64,000 nt of DNA from Crossaster papposus (Eukaryota; Echinodermata; Asteroidea; Velatida; Solasteridae), in contig JBAIAA010000658.1 in NCBI GenBank assembly GCA_037893245.1, forward strand, positions 186,001 to 250,000, written 5' to 3'. The notes beneath the pieces were generated by a model. It was not told the origin of the DNA. It made no database searches and saw nothing but the letters and a program-made list of their open reading frames with translations. The first letter of the stretch is position 1. Each line of letters begins with the position of its first letter. Both the position numbers and the translations under genes were made by a program. Positions 47,939 through 60,878 of this stretch are shown here, piece by piece.

Positions 47939-48284
47939 TTTTTTTTTTTTTCTCCTTTTTCAGACTTTTCTCCATAGGATTTGCACACGTTTGTTCAGAC
48001 AGGGCACTTTGACACTTTGGTAAATCCGATCGACTTGAGACTTGGCATACATTTAGACAACCACCCAAGGACGGTCCTAAAAGGAATTCGTTGCGATTAC
48101 GTCATTCAACGTCACGTGACCTCACGTTAAAGGTGAAAATTTCCCCATAGGTTTTGTACACGTTTTTCTTCAGACTATTGACTTTAGCACTTCAGTAAAT
48201 CCGACCGACTTGAAACTTGGCATACACTTAGAACACCACCCCCAGATGTTTCTGAAAGAAAATTGTCCACAAACACATGTCTAG
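47939..48284 (+). repeat. A unit 29 (truncated)
   Basis: Only two boxes (near 47976 and 48150). The second monomer breaks at CTGAAAGAAAATT and joins directly to GTCCACAAACACATGTCTAG, so the CGAAACAGCT arm and half of the 3' hairpin are lost. Unit 38 is its duplicate. Confidence 0.85.
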
Positions 48285-49360
48285 TTTTTTTTTTTTTTTC
48301 TTTGTCTTTTGGTCTCCATAGGATTTGTACACGTTTGTTCAGACAATACACTTTGACACTTTGGAAAATCCGATCGACTTGAAACTTGGCATGCACTTAG
48401 ACAACCACCCAAGGACGGTCCTAGAAGAAATTCGTCGCGATTACGTCATTCAAGGTCACGTGACTTCGCGTTAAAGGTTAAATTTTCCCCATAGGTTTTG
48501 TACACGTTTTCCTTCAGACCCTTGACTTTGACACTTTGGTAAATCCGACCGACTTGAAACTTGGCATACACTTAGAACACCACCCCTAGATGTTTCTGAA
48601 AGAAATTCGGCACGATTGCGTCATTCACGGTCACGTGACGTCAAATTAAAGGTTCACATTTTTCTCCTATTAGTTTTGTACACGTTTTTATTTAGACTAT
48701 TGACTTTGACACTTTAGTAAATCCGATCGACTTGAGACTTGGCACACACTTAGACCACCATCAACAGACGGCCCTAAAAGAAATTCAGCACGATTACGTC
48801 ATTCAAGGTCACGGGGCGTCACGTTAAAGTTTCTATTTTTTTCCCATAGGTTTTGTACACGTTTTTCTTCAGACTATTGAATTTGACACTTTGGTAAATC
48901 CGATCGACTTGAGACTTGGCATACCCTTAGAACTCCACCACCAGATGTTCCTGAAAGAAATTCGGCACAATTGCGGCATTCAAGGTCACGTGACGGCACG
49001 TTAAAGGTTTAATTTTTCCTCCATAGGTTTTGTACACGTTTTTCTTCAGACTATTGACTTTGGCACTTTGGTAAATTCGATCGACTTGAGACTTGGCATA
49101 CCTTTAGGACATCACTCATAGATGGTTCTGTAAAAAATTCGGCACGATTGCGTCATTCAAGGTCATGTGACGTGACGTTAAAGGTTCAATTTGTCTCCCA
49201 TAGGTTTTGTACACGTTTTTCTTTAGACTATTGACTTTGACACTTTCGTAAATTTGATCGACTTGAGACTTGGCACACACATAGACCACCACACACACAT
49301 ATTGAAAATAATGTAAGACACTCGAAACAGCTCTGTGTTTGTCCACAAACACATGTCTAG
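48285..49360 (+). repeat. A unit 30 (six boxes)
   Basis: Boxes near 48317, 48492, 48670, 48845, 49020 and 49198. CTAG 49357-49360. The duplicate (unit 39) has lost one monomer corresponding to ~49095-49283. Confidence 0.85.
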
Positions 49361-49369
49361 TTTTTTTTT

Positions 49370-49398
49370 AGCTGTTTCGGTTTTTCACCGAAACAGCT
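49370..49398 (+). repeat. Single A 5' hairpin
   Basis: AGCTGTTTCGGT-TTTTC-ACCGAAACAGCT, tail TTTGTTTTCGTT, then a T/C tract leading to unit 31. Confidence 0.85.
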
Positions 49399-50125
49399 TT
49401 TGTTTTCGTTTTTTTTTTTTTCTTTTTTTTTTTTTTCAGACTTTTCTTCATAGGATTTGCACACGTTTGTTCAGACAGGGCACTTTGACACTTTGGGAAA
49501 TCCGATCGACTTGAAACTTGGCATACATTTAGACAACCACCCAAGGACGGTCCTAAAAGAAATTTGTCACGATTACGTAGTTCAAGGTCACGTGACCTCA
49601 CGTTAAAGGTGAAAATTGTCCCATAGGTTTTGTACACGTTTTTCTTCAGACTATTGACTTCGGCACTTCCGTAAATCCGACCGACTTGAAACTTGGCATA
49701 CACTTAGAAGACCACCCCTAGATGTTTCTGAGAGAAATTCGGCACGATTGCGTCATTCAAGGTAACGTGACGTCACATTAAAGGTGCACATTTTTCTCCC
49801 ATTGGTTTTGTACACGTTTTTGTTTAGACTGTTGACTTTGACACTTTAGTACATCCGATCGACTTGAGACTTGGCACACACTTAGACCACCATCCACAGA
49901 CGGCCCTAAAAGAAATTTGGCACGATTACGTCATTCAAGGTCACGGGGCGTCACGTTAAAGTTTCATTTTTCCCCCATAGGTTTTGTACACGTTTTTCTT
50001 TAGACTATTGACTTTGACACTAGTAAATCTGATCGACTTGAGACTTGGCACACACAAAAGACCATCACACAAATATTAAAAGACACTCGAAACAGCTCTG
50101 TGTTTGTCCACAAACACATGTCTAG
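49399..50125 (+). repeat. A unit 31
   Basis: Boxes near 49448, 49622, 49800 and 49976; CTAG 50122-50125. Confidence 0.85.
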
Positions 50126-50842
50126 TTTTTTTTTTTTTTTTTTGCCTTTTGTTCTCCATAGGATTTGTACACGTTTGTTCAGACAATACACTTTGACACT
50201 TTGGGAAATCCGATGGACTTGAGACTTGGCATACACTTAGACAACCACCCAAGGACGGTCCTAGAAGAAATTCGTCGCGATTACGTCATTCAAGGTCACG
50301 TGACTTCGCGTTAAAGGTGAAATTTTCCCCATAGGTTTTGTACACGTTTTTCTTCAGACTCTTGACTTTGACACTTTGGTAAATCCGACCGACTTGAAAC
50401 TTGGCATACACTTAGAACACCCTTCTTAGATGTTTCTGAAAGAAATTCGGCACGATTGCGTCATTCACGGTCACGTGATGTCACATTAAAGGTGCACATT
50501 TTTCTCCCATTGGTTTTGTACACGTTTTTGTTTAGACTGTTGACTTTGACACTTTAGTAAATCCGATCGACTTGAGACTTGGCACACACCTAGACCACCA
50601 TCCGCAGACGGCCCTAAAAGAAATTTTGCACGATTACGTCATTCAAGGTCACGGGGCGTCACGTTTAAGTTTAATTTTTCCCCCATAGGTTTTGTACACG
50701 TTTTTCTTTAGACTATTGCCGTTGACACTTTAGTAAATCTGATCGACTTGAGACTTGGCACACACAAAAGACCACCACACACATATTAAAAGTAATTTTA
50801 GACACTCGAAACAGCTCTGTGTTTGTCCACAAACACATGTCT

Positions 50843-50844
<2 letters not shown>
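50126..50844 (+). repeat. A unit 32
   Basis: Boxes near 50157, 50331, 50507 and 50685; CTAG 50841-50844. The fourth monomer has GTCACGTTTAAG, one base off the usual GTTAAAG. Confidence 0.85.
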
Positions 50845-50876
<32 letters not shown>

Positions 50877-51573
50877 CTTTTGTTCTCCATAGGATTTGTA
50901 CACGTTTGTTCAGACAATACACTTTGACACTTTGGTAAATCCGATGGACTTGAGACTTTGCATACACTTAGACAACCACCCAAGGACGGTCCTAAAAGAA
51001 ATTCGTCGCGATTACGTCATTCAAGGTCACGTGACTTCGCGTTAAAGGTGAAATTTTCCCCATAGGTTTTGTACACGTTTTTCTTCAGACTATTGAATTT
51101 GACACTTTGGTCAATCCGACCGACTTGAAACTTGGCATACACTTAGAACACCACCACCAGATGTTTCTGAAAGAAACAGCACGATTGCGTCATTCAAGGT
51201 CACGTGACGTCAAGTTAAACGTTTAATTTGTCCCCCATAGGTTTTGTACACGTTTTTTGTTCGGACAATACACTTTGACACTTTGTTAAATCCGATCGAC
51301 TTGAGACTTGGCATACATTTAGACAACCACCCAAGGACGGTCCTAGAAGAAATTCGTTGCGATTACGTCATTCATGGTCACGTGACGTCACGTTAAAGGT
51401 GCAATTGTTTCCCATAGGTTTTGTACACGTTTTTCTTTAGACTATTGCCTTTGACACTTTAGTAAATCTGATCGACTTGAGACTTGGCACACACAAAAGA
51501 CCACCACACACATATTGAAAGTAATTTTAGACACTCGAAACAGCTCTGTGTTTGTCCACAAACACATGTCTAG
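50845..51573 (+). repeat. A unit 33 (hybrid, spans the duplication junction)
   Basis: Boxes near 50889, 51060, 51236 and 51412. After the third box the sequence switches to first-monomer sequence (TTGTTCGGACAATACAC...AACCACCCAAGG), which normally occurs only at unit starts. The change to unit-24-type sequence at ~51402 is the 10-kb duplication junction. CTAG 51570-51573. Confidence 0.85.
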
Positions 51574-52310
51574 TTTATTTTTTTTTTCCTTTTTTTTTTT
51601 TTCCACTTTCAGTGTTTTTACCCATAGGATTTACACACGTTTGTTCTGCCAATACACTTTGGCACTTTGGTGATTCCAATCGACTTGAGACTTGGTGTAC
51701 ACTTAGACCTCCACCCACAGATGGTCCTAGAAGAAATTTGGCTCGATTGCGTCATTCAAGGTCACGTGACGTCACGTTAAAGGTGAAATTTTTCCCATAG
51801 GTTTTGTACACGTTTTTCTTCAGACTATTGACTTTGGCACTTCGGTAAATCCGACCTACTTGAAACTTGGCATACACTTAGAACACCATCCCCAGATGTT
51901 TCTGAAAGAAATTCGGCACGATTGCGTCATTCAAGGTCACATGACGTCACATTAAAGGTTCACATTTTTCTCCCATTGTTTTGTACACGTTTTTCTTTAG
52001 ACTATTGACTTTGACACTTTAGTAAATCCGATCGACTTGAGACTTGGCACACACTTAGACCACCATCCACAGACGGCCCTAGAAGAAATTCGGCACGATT
52101 ACGTCATTTAAGGTCACGGGGCGTCACGTTAAAGTTTCTATTTTTTTCCCATAGGTTTTTTACACGTTTTTCTTTAGACTATTGCCTTTGACAGTTTAGT
52201 AAATCTGATCGACTTGAGACTTGGCACACACAAAAGACCACCACACACATATTGAAAGTAATGTAAGACACTCGAAACAGCTCTGTGTTTGTCCACAAAC
52301 ACATGTCAAT
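51574..52310 (+). repeat. A unit 34
   Basis: Duplicate of unit 25. Boxes near 51625, 51798, 51977 and 52150. The terminal tetranucleotide is CAAT rather than CTAG/CTAT (~52307-52310). Confidence 0.85.
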
Positions 52311-52339
52311 TTTTTTTATTTTTTTTTTTTTTTTTTTTT

Positions 52340-55006
52340 GGCTTTTTTGCTCAAAAGCGAAAAAGCCTTTCTTTTTCTTCTGTTTTTTTTTTTTTTTTCT
52401 TCTTCTTCTTCTTCTTCTTCTTCTTCTTCTTGTTCTTGTGCCATAAATCGCATAGACTTTGTACACGTTTCATTCTGGCGGTCACTTTTGTCATTAAACT
52501 GACTTCAATGTCATTGAAACTTTGGACATACTCAGAACTCATACTGAGCTAGTGCCTAAAACTCGGATGTCATCATGACGTCATCACGTGACACGTGACG
52601 TCATCTTAAAGTTTTAATAATTTAATCTTTGAAAATCAATACAAAATCAACCGCGAAAGACCGTAACTAGATGTTTGTGGGAATCGATAAAATAATTAAG
52701 GATCTTCATTTTATCTCGTGTGCGTAAAATCACGTGACCCTTCCTTCCGGTCCAAACCGGAAGTGGCTTATAATTTGAAAGTGGAAAATGATTTGAACTT
52801 ACTTTCAACGATGTTAGTCTCTAGCGGGGCTGCGCTCCCTAAAAAAGTGACCGGTGACATCATAAATTGTTTTAGCGCCCTCTAGCGGCAGGTTGAAAAA
52901 TGTTTAAAATGAATAATCAGTTGATGTGTGTGGCGAAGTTTGTTCAAATCACTTTATAACTGATGTATATAATCAGCTTCATGATAGGAACAGGTTGACG
53001 GAAAGAAAAAAATATGACGTCACCAGACCGGAAGTTATAATGAAAATACCTCTTTTCCTTTAAAAATTCATAAAAAATTCACCCCGACAGATATAATCTT
53101 GTTTTTTGCTCTAAAGGTTAATGTAAAAGTACTTCTCAAACTTCCCTGTGTTTTGTAGCAAAAGGCGAACTTGGACATACCCTGGGACACCCTTGAAATT
53201 TCATGTTTTATGTCCTTGATTGCAAGGCGCAAGTATACGTGTAAATTGTATTGAGCGTACGTGTACATACGATGTCAGTACGCTCCATACATTGTACAAT
53301 AGGGAAGGGAAGGCGGGACACTGGTATCCATTTGTACGGTGACATGTGAAACACGAGAGTCATCAACATAGGCCATGAGGAAGGGCGCCGCTTACGGCAG
53401 GTAGGTAAACGTGCCTTCGGAAACGCAGAACTACACGTGAATTATACCATATAATAGATGTACGCGAACTTTTGCACAAGTACTTTTAACAGAACACAAA
53501 TTGGTATTCTCATCAAACTTAACCTCCGTAAATACTCTATAGTGCACTCGTGCCTTGTGGACAGGCGTCGTGATGACGTCATCATGGGTCACGTGACGTC
53601 GTCTTAAACGTGCAATAGATTTAATGTTTGAAAATTAATAAAAAATCAACCGCGTATGATCGGAACTTAAAGTTTGTGGGAATTGATATAATATTAAATC
53701 CAGGATCTTCATTTTATCTCATGTGCGTAAAATCCCGTGACCCTTCCTTTGGGTCGAAACCGGAGGTGGCTTATAATTTGAAAGTGGGCCATAATGTGAA
53801 CTTAGTTTCAACGATGTTAGTCTCTGGCTAGTAGTGCTTTTCACAAAAAATACTGGTGACGTCATAACATGTTACAGCGCCCTCTAGCGGCAGGTTGAAA
53901 ACTGTTAAAATGAATAATCAGTTGATATGTGTGCCCAAATCACTTTATATCTGGTGTCTATAATTGTCTTCATGTTAGGAACAAGTTGGCGGAGAGAATA
54001 AAATATGACGTCACTAGACCGGAAATTACAATGAAAGACCTTTCAACCTTAAATAATTGCTGAAAAATCAACCGCGATAGATATAATTCCTTTTTTTTGC
54101 TTTAAATAGACAAGTTCAGACAGCTCTCGAGCTTTGTGTTAATGACGTCACGATGACGTCATCAAGTATCAGATTACAAGCAACTAATGATTTGTAGATT
54201 TAATCTTTGAAAATCAATATAAAATCAACTGTAACAGATCTTATTTAGATTTTAACGGAAATTGATAGAACAATCCAGGGTCTTTATATTTCGTATTTCA
54301 TGCAAAATGACTTGACCCTTTCTTCCGGTCCAAACCGGAAGTGCCTTATAATTTGAAAGTTCAAAATGATATGAACTTACTTTCAACGATGATAGTCTCT
54401 GGCTAGGCTGCACTCACACAGAAGTTATCGGTGACGTCATAAATTGTTATAGCGCCCTCTAGTGGCAGGTTGCAAAATGTTTTAAATGAATAATCAGTTG
54501 ATGTGTGTGGCAAAGTTTGCTCAAATCGCTTTATAACTGGTATTTATAAACCGCATCTTGTTAGGAATTAGTTGGCGCGATAGATATAATCCCGATTTTT
54601 GCTTTAAATAACAAAGTTAAGACAGCTCTTGAGCGTTCTGTTAATGACGTCACGATGACGTCATCCAGTATCAAATTACAAGAAACCAATGATTACTGGA
54701 TTTAATCTTCAAAAATCAATATAAAATCAACTGTAAGAGATCCGATTTTGATTTTTACAGTAATTGATAGAATTATCCATGGTCTTCATATTTCGTATAC
54801 CATGCAAAATAATTTGACCCTTCCTTCCGGTCTAAACCGGAAGTGCCTGAATATCAACCGCGAGAGGTATGATCAATTACTTTCTTTTTCAATTTTTATT
54901 TTGTATACAATGAAAATTAAATGAACAGAATCATAAATGTAATGAACAATGAAAAAAAAATGCGAAAAAGCCATATGCTCTGTTCATAGAACAGACATAT
55001 TTCTAG
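52340..55006 (+). mobile_element. Family-C element C4 (2.7 kb, duplicate of C3)
   Basis: 5' hairpin 52340-52367, CTT microsatellite ~52399-52431, empty passenger site at 53446-53448, 3' hairpin 54979-54995 and CTAG 55003-55006. It differs from C3 at few positions (for example CACCCCGAC for CACCCTGAC near 53081). Confidence 0.88.
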
Positions 55007-55731
55007 TTTTTTTGTTTTTTTTTCCACTTTCAGTGTTTTTACCCATAGGATTTACACACGTTTGTTCTGCCAATACACTTTGGCACTTTGGTAAATCCAA
55101 TCGACTTGAGACTTGGTATACACTTAGACCTCCACCCACAGATGGTCCTAGAAGAAATTTGGCTCGATTGCGTCATTCAAGGTCACGTGACGTCACGTTA
55201 AAGGTGAAATTTTTCCCATAGGTTTTGTACACGTTTTTCTTCAGACTATTGACTTTGGCACTTCGGTAAATCCGACCGACTTGAAACTTGGAATACACTT
55301 AGAACACCACCCCCAGATGTTTCTGAAAGAAATTCGGCACGATTGCGTCATTCAAGGTCACGTGACGTCACATTAAAGGTTCACAATTTTCTCCCATTGG
55401 TTTTGTACACGTTTTCTTTAGACTATTGACTTTGACACTTTAGTAAATCCGATCGACTTGAGACTTGGCACACACTTAGACCACCATCAACAGACGGCCC
55501 TAGAAGAAATTCGGCACGTTTATGTCATTCAAGGTCACGGGGCGTCACGTTAAAGTTTCTATTTTTTTCCCATAGGTTTTGTACACGTTTTTCTTTAGAC
55601 TATTGCCTTCGACACTTTAGTAAATCTGATCGACTTGAGACTTGGCACACACAAAAGACCACCACACACATATTGAAAGTAATTTTAGACACTCGAAACA
55701 GCTCTGTGTTTGTCCACAAACACATGTCTAG
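55007..55731 (+). repeat. A unit 35
   Basis: Duplicate of unit 26; four boxes (first is the GGATTTACACACG type near 55048, then 55218, 55397 and 55572). CTAG 55728-55731. Confidence 0.85.
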
Positions 55732-57071
55732 TCTTTTTTTATTTTTTTTCCACTTTCAGTGTTTTTACCCATAGGATTTACACACGTTTGTTCTGCCAAT
55801 ACACTTTGGCACTTTGGTAAATCCAATCGACTTGAGACTTGGTATACACTTAGACCTCCACCCACAGATGGTCCTAGAAGAAATTTGGCTCGATTGCGTC
55901 ATTCAAGGTCACGTGACGTCACGTTAAAGGTTTAATTTTCCCCATAGGTTTTGTACACGTTTTTCTTCAGACTATTGACTTTGACACTTTGGTATATCCG
56001 ACCGACTTGAAACTTGGTATACACTTAGAACACCACCCACAGATGGCTCTTGAAGAAATTTGGTACGATTGCGTCATTCAAGGTCACGTGACGTGACGTT
56101 AAAGGTGCAATTTTTTTCCCCATAGGGTTTGTACACGTTTTTTTTCAGACTATTGACTTTGACACTTTCGTAGACTTGATCGACTTGAGACTTAGCACAG
56201 ACCTCGACCGCCATCCTTAGGAGGGCCAAGAGAAAAATAATCAATATGACGTCATCGCGGGTCATGTGACGTCACATTAAAGGTGTAGTTTTTAAGACCC
56301 TCTAACTCTACAAGTACAAGTCCGGTTGGGGTCAAACATGGTTTGCAAGTATTCGAGGATGTGTTATAGACGAAAATTAAGATGACGTAATTATGACATC
56401 ATCGGGTGTCATGTGACGTCACATTAAAGGTTCAATTTTCTCCATAGGTTTTGTACACGTTTTTCTTCAAACTATTGAATTTGACAATTTGGTAAATCCG
56501 ATCGACTTCAGACTTGGCACACACCTCGACCACCATACCCAGGAGGGCCAAGGGGAAAATCGTCAGGATAACGTCATCGTGGGTCATGTGATGTCACATT
56601 AAAGGGGCAGATTTTAGGACCCTCTATCTCTGGAAGTACAGGTCCGATTGGAGTCAAACTTAGTATTCATGTATTCCAGGATGAGTTTTAGACAAAAATT
56701 AGATGACATTATGATGACGTCATCGGGTGTCATGTGACGTCACATTAAAGGTGCAATTTTTAGGACCCTCTATCTCTGGAAGTACAGGCCCGATTGGGGT
56801 TAAACTTGGTATGCAAGCATTCCAGGATGTGTTACAGACGAAAATTAAGAAGAGATCATGATGACATCATCGGGTATCATGTGACATCACATTAAAGGTG
56901 CAGTTTTTCCTATAGGATTTGTACATGTTTTTTTCAACCAACAATATTTTTGGCACTTGGTAAATCCGATCGACTTCAGACTTGGCACACACTTAGACCA
57001 CCACACAAATATTGAAAGTCAATTTTAAAAACCCGAAACAGCTCTGTGTTTGTCCACAAACACATGTCTAG
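55732..57071 (+). repeat. A unit 36
   Basis: Duplicate of unit 27, with the same order of P and box monomers. CTAG 57068-57071. Confidence 0.85.
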
Positions 57072-57930
57072 TTTTTATTTGTCATTTTTCCCCATAGGAT
57101 TTGTACACGTTTTTTCTGCCAATACACTTTGACACTTTGGTAAATCCGATCGACCTGAGACTTGGCATACACTTAGACAACCACCCAAGGACGGTCCTAG
57201 AAGAAATTCGTCGCGATTCCGTCATTCAAGGTCACGTGACGTCATGTTAAATGTACAATTTTCCCCATAGGTTTTGTACACGTTTTTCTTCAAACTATTG
57301 ACTTTGACACTTTAATGAATCCGTTCGACTTAAGACTTAGCATACACCTAGAACACCACCCACAGATGGTCCTGGACGAAATTCGGCACGATTTGCGTTA
57401 TTCAAGGTCACGTGACGTGACGTTAAAGGTGTACATTTTTTCCCCATAGGGTTTGTACACGTTTGTCTTCACACTATTGACTTTGACACTTTCGTACATT
57501 TGATCGACTCGACACTTAGCACACATCTAGACCACCATCCCCAGGAGGGCCAAGGGGAAAATTGTCACAATGACATCATCGTGGGTCATGTGACGTCACA
57601 TTAAAGGTGCAGTTTTAAGGACCCTCTATCTTTGGAAATACAGGCCCGATTGGGGTCAAACTTTGTATGCAAGTATTCCAGGATGTGTTACAGACGAAAA
57701 TTAAGATGACATCATGATGACATCATCGGGTGTCATGTGACGTCACATTAAAGGTGCAATTTTCTCCATAGGATTTGTACACGTTTTTTCCAACTAATAT
57801 ATCTTTGGCAATTGTGTAAATCCATCGACTTCAGACTTGGCACACACATAGACCATCATCAGATACACATATAGAAAGTAATGTTAGACACCCGAAACAG
57901 CTCTGTGTTTGTCCACAAACACATGTCTAG
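57072..57930 (+). repeat. A unit 37
   Basis: Duplicate of unit 28; boxes near 57094, 57267, 57444 and 57767. CTAG 57927-57930. Confidence 0.85.
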
Positions 57931-58277
57931 TTTTTTTTTTTTTTCTCCTTTTTCAGACTTTTCTCCATAGGATTTGCACACGTTTGTTCAGACAGGGCAC
58001 TTTGACACTTTGGTAAATCCGATCGACTTGAGACTTGGCATACATTTAGACAACCACCCAAGGACGGTCCTAGAAGAAATTCGTTGCGATTACGTCATTC
58101 AACGTCACGTGACCTCACGTTAAAGGTGAAAATTTCCCCATAGGTTTTGTACACGTTTTTCTTCAGACTATTGACTTTAGCACTTCAGTAAATCCGACCG
58201 ACTTGAAACTTGGCATACACTTAGAACACCACCCCCAGATGTTTCTGAAAGAAAATTGTCCACAAACACATGTCTAG
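57931..58277 (+). repeat. A unit 38 (truncated)
   Basis: Duplicate of unit 29 with the same internal deletion joint, so the truncation predates the 10-kb duplication. CTAG 58274-58277. Confidence 0.85.
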
Positions 58278-59176
58278 TTTTTTTTTTTTTTTCTTTGCCT
58301 TTTGGTCTCCATAGGATTTGTACACGTTTGTTCAGACAATACACTTTGACACTTTGGAAAATCCGATCGACTTGAAACTTGGCATGCACTTAGACAACCA
58401 CCCAAGGACGGTCCTAGAAGAAATTCGTCGCGATTACGTCATTCAAGGTCACGTGACTTCGCGTTAAAGGTTAAATTTTCCCCATAGGTTTTGTACACGT
58501 TTTCCTTCAGACCCTTGACTTTGACACTTTGGTAAATCCGACCGACTTGAAACTTGGCATACACTTAGAACACCACCCCTAGATGTTTCTGAAAGAAATT
58601 CGGCACGATTGCGTCATTCACGGTCACGTGACGTCAAATTAAAGGTTCACATTTTTCTCCTATTAGTTTTGTACACGTTTTTATTTAGACTATTGACTTT
58701 GACACTTTAGTAAATCCGATCGACTTGAGACTTGGCACACACTTAGACCACCATCAACAGACGGCCCTAAAAGAAATTCAGCACGATTACGTCATTCAAG
58801 GTCACGGGGCGTCACGTTAAAGTTTCTATTTTTTTCCCATAGGTTTTGTACACGTTTTTCTTCAGACTATTGAATTTGACACTTTGGTAAATCCGATCGA
58901 CTTGAGACTTGGCATACCCTTAGAACTCCACCACCAGATGTTCCTGAAAGAAATTCGGCACAATTGCGGCATTCAAGGTCACGTGACGGCACGTTAAAGG
59001 TTTAATTTTTCCTCCATAGGTTTTGTACACGTTTTTCTTCAGACTATTGACTTTGGCACTTTGGTAAATTCGATCGACTTGAGACTTGGCACACACATAG
59101 ACCACCACACACACATATTGAAAATAATGTAAGACACTCGAAACAGCTCTGTGTTTGTCCACAAACACATGTCTAG
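58278..59176 (+). repeat. A unit 39 (five boxes)
   Basis: Duplicate of unit 30 minus one monomer; boxes near 58310, 58485, 58664, 58838 and 59018. CTAG 59173-59176. Confidence 0.85.
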
Positions 59177-59186
59177 TTTTTTTTTT

Positions 59187-59215
59187 AGCTGTTTCGGTTT
59201 TTCACCGAAACAGCT
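59187..59215 (+). repeat. Single A 5' hairpin
   Basis: Duplicate of the hairpin at 49370-49398; the following tract is pure T here, where copy 1 has T with one C. Confidence 0.85.
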
Positions 59216-59941
59216 TTTGTTTTCGTTTTTTTTTTTTTTTTTTTTTTTTTTTCAGACTTTTCTTCATAGGATTTGCACACGTTTGTTCAGACAGGGCACT
59301 TTGACACTTTGGGAAATCCGATCGACTTGAAACTTGGCATACATTTAGACAACCACCCAAGGACGGTCCTAAAAGAAATTTGTCACGATTACGTAGTTCA
59401 AGGTCACGTGACCTCACGTTAAAGGTGAAAATTGTCCCATAGGTTTTGTACACGTTTTTCTTCAGACTATTGACTTCGGCACTTCCGTAAATCCGACCGA
59501 CTTGAAACTTGGCATACACTTAGAAGACCACCCCTAGATGTTTCTGAGAGAAATTCGGCACGATTGCGTCATTCAAGGTCACGTGACGTCACATTAAAGG
59601 TGCACATTTTTCTCCCATTGGTTTTGTACACGTTTTTGTTTAGACTGTTGACTTTGACACTTTAGTACATCCGATCGACTTGAGACTTGGCACACACTTA
59701 GACCACCATCCACAGACGGCCCTAAAAGAAATTTGGCACGATTACGTCATTCAAGGTCACGGGGCGTCACGTTAAAGTTTCATTTTTCCCCCATAGGTTT
59801 TGTACACGTTTTTCTTAAGACTATTGACTTTGACACTAGTAAATCTGATCGACTTGAGACTTGGCACACACAAAAGACCATCACACAAATATTAAAAGAC
59901 ACTCGAAACAGCTCTGTGTTTGTCCACAAACACATGTCTAG
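59216..59941 (+). repeat. A unit 40
   Basis: Duplicate of unit 31; CTAG ends at 59941. Confidence 0.85.
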
Positions 59942-60660
59942 TTTTTTTTTTTTTTTTTTGCCTTTTGTTCTCCATAGGATTTGTACACGTTTGTTCAGAC
60001 AATACACTTTGACACTTTGGGAAATCCGATGGACTTGAGACTTGGCATACACTTAGACAACCACCCAAGGACGGTCCTAGAAGAAATTCGTCGCGATTAC
60101 GTCATTCAAGGTCACGTGACTTCGCGTTAAAGGTGAAATTTTCCCCATAGGTTTTGTACACGTTTTTCTTCAGACTCTTGACTTTGACACTTTGGTAAAT
60201 CCGACCGACTTGAAACTTGGCATACACTTAGAACACCCTTCTTAGATGTTTCTGAAAGAAATTCGGCACGATTGCGTCATTCACGGTCACGTGATGTCAC
60301 ATTAAAGGTGCACATTTTTCTCCCATTGGTTTTGTACACGTTTTTGTTTAGACTGTTGACTTTGACACTTTAGTAAATCCGATCGACTTGAGACTTGGCA
60401 CACACCTAGACCACCATCCGCAGACGGCCCTAAAAGAAATTTTGAACGATTACGTCATTCAAGGTCACGGGGCGTCACGTTTAAGTTTAATTTTTCCCCC
60501 ATAGGTTTTGTACACGTTTTTCTTTAGACTATTGCCGTTGACACTTTAGTAAATCTGATCGACTTGAGACTTGGCACACACAAAAGACCACCACACACAT
60601 ATTAAAAGTAATTTTAGACACTCGAAACAGCTCTGTGTTTGTCCACAAACACATGTCTAG
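59942..60660 (+). repeat. A unit 41
   Basis: Duplicate of unit 32; boxes near 59973, 60147, 60323 and 60500. CTAG 60657-60660 is the last base block shared with the first 10-kb copy. Confidence 0.85.
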
Positions 60661-60669
60661 TTTTTTTTT

Positions 60670-60834
60670 AGCTGTTTCGGTTTTTCACCGAAACAGCTTT
60701 TGTTTTCGTTCTGGTTTTTTTTTTTTTTTTTTTAGCTGTTTCGGTTTTTCACCGAAACAGCTTTTGTTTTCGTTCTGGTTTTTTTTTTTTTAGCTGTTTC
60801 GGTTTTTCACCGAAACAGCTATTGTTTTCGTTAA

Positions 60835-60878
<44 letters not shown>

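Larger units (their letters stand above)
41410..51401. repeat. 10-kb tandem segmental duplication, copy 1
   Basis: From CAATTGTTTCCC at 41410 onward the sequence is repeated at 51402 with a shift of 9991-9993 bp and only scattered single-base differences. It includes A units 25-33 and C3. The junction lies in A-type monomers (CACGTTAAAG...CAATTGTTTCCC), so unequal crossing-over between units is the likely cause. Confidence 0.85.
51402..60659. repeat. 10-kb tandem segmental duplication, copy 2
   Basis: Matches 41410-50843, with one ~177-bp monomer missing near 59093 (the shift drops from 9993 to 9816). The match ends at the CTAG of unit 41, after which hairpins like those at 19.3-19.65 kb appear instead of a T tract. 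Confidence 0.85.
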
